Below, piece after piece: positions 63,943-64,000 of a DNA stretch of 64,000 nt. The DNA comes from Arctic95D-9 sp035967665 (GTDB lineage Bacteria > Verrucomicrobiota > Verrucomicrobiia > Verrucomicrobiales > DEV007), in contig JAYWLB010000107.1 of NCBI GenBank assembly GCA_035967665.1, positions 62,001-126,000 on the forward strand. Reading direction: 5' to 3'. The notes beneath the pieces were generated by a model that saw only the letters and a list, made by a program, of their open reading frames with translations, was not told the DNA's origin and searched no databases. Position 1 is the stretch's first letter. Each line of letters opens with the position of its first letter. The position numbers and the translations under genes are program-made.

Positions 63943-64000
63943 CCTCCCAGAGTATAAGGATTTCAACCAATTCACTCTTCCAAATTTGTCCGGAACCACG

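Noticed and set aside
1..64000. IS elements, CRISPR array, phage or integrase genes
   Set aside because: No transposase, integrase, cas gene, regular direct-repeat array or long terminal repeats could be seen.

Overview
The window looks like chromosomal DNA of a free-living member of the Verrucomicrobiota or a close PVC-group relative. The reasons are the DUF1501 and DUF1549/DUF1553 pair with c-type haem motifs, a 1259-residue DUF1080/PVC-propeller/cytochrome c fusion, a formylglycine-type sulfatase, several secreted BNR, ceramidase-like and PhoD enzymes with Sec or Tat leaders, and the CdsA signature variant. The lineage is inferred from gene content only. No IS element, prophage, CRISPR array or origin was seen, and base composition is fairly even apart from AT-rich promoter gaps.

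Layout. 0-7 kb: the end of nadB, a secreted protein with a possible double-psi beta-barrel, a divergent uracil-DNA-glycosylase-like protein with a membrane partner, PspA, and a WYL regulator. 7-14 kb: secreted catabolic genes (DUF1549/1553, DUF1501, DUF4832, sulfatase). 14-21 kb: core metabolism (gpmI; the cdsA-dxr-ROK kinase operon) and a POT transporter carrying an odd pseudopilin-like insert. 21-27.6 kb: sialidase-like and ceramidase-like genes, a flippase plus methyltransferase pair, and a PhoD-type phosphatase. 27.7-31.7 kb: tRNA-Gln, a UbiA-family protein, a GcvR-like ACT protein, a YhaM-like HD nuclease, and a membrane protein with a C39-like domain. 31.8-39.2 kb: a 1231-residue TerB-like/ABCG transporter, tRNA-Arg, and nagB with a coupled ROK regulator facing a Gfo/Idh/MocA oxidoreductase across a perfect 13-bp inverted repeat. 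39.2-48.5 kb: the large DUF1080-cytochrome fusion, a propeller-like secreted protein, a thioredoxin-like lipoprotein, an exported methyltransferase, and divergent CorA and MgtE magnesium transporters. 48.5-50.2 kb: a pectate-lyase-like beta-helix protein.

From about 50.3 kb to the end the content changes. There is a P1B-type metal ATPase, a GlgX-type debranching enzyme, a cytidylate-kinase-like protein, a PocR/AraC regulator, an unusual NuoE/NuoF-like fusion with altered FMN and Fe-S motifs, a coiled-coil protein, a CbpM-like HTH protein, a small cytochrome c, two small membrane proteins, a NarL-type two-component pair and a universal stress protein. I read this as a redox, energy or low-oxygen stress block. 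Its members are individually recognisable, but their joint role is inference.

The most unusual items are the POT transporter insert, the TerB-ABCG/C39-like divergent pair, the NuoF-like protein lacking standard cofactor ligands, the UDG-like protein lacking its catalytic and cluster residues, and the nagB/Gfo-Idh palindrome.
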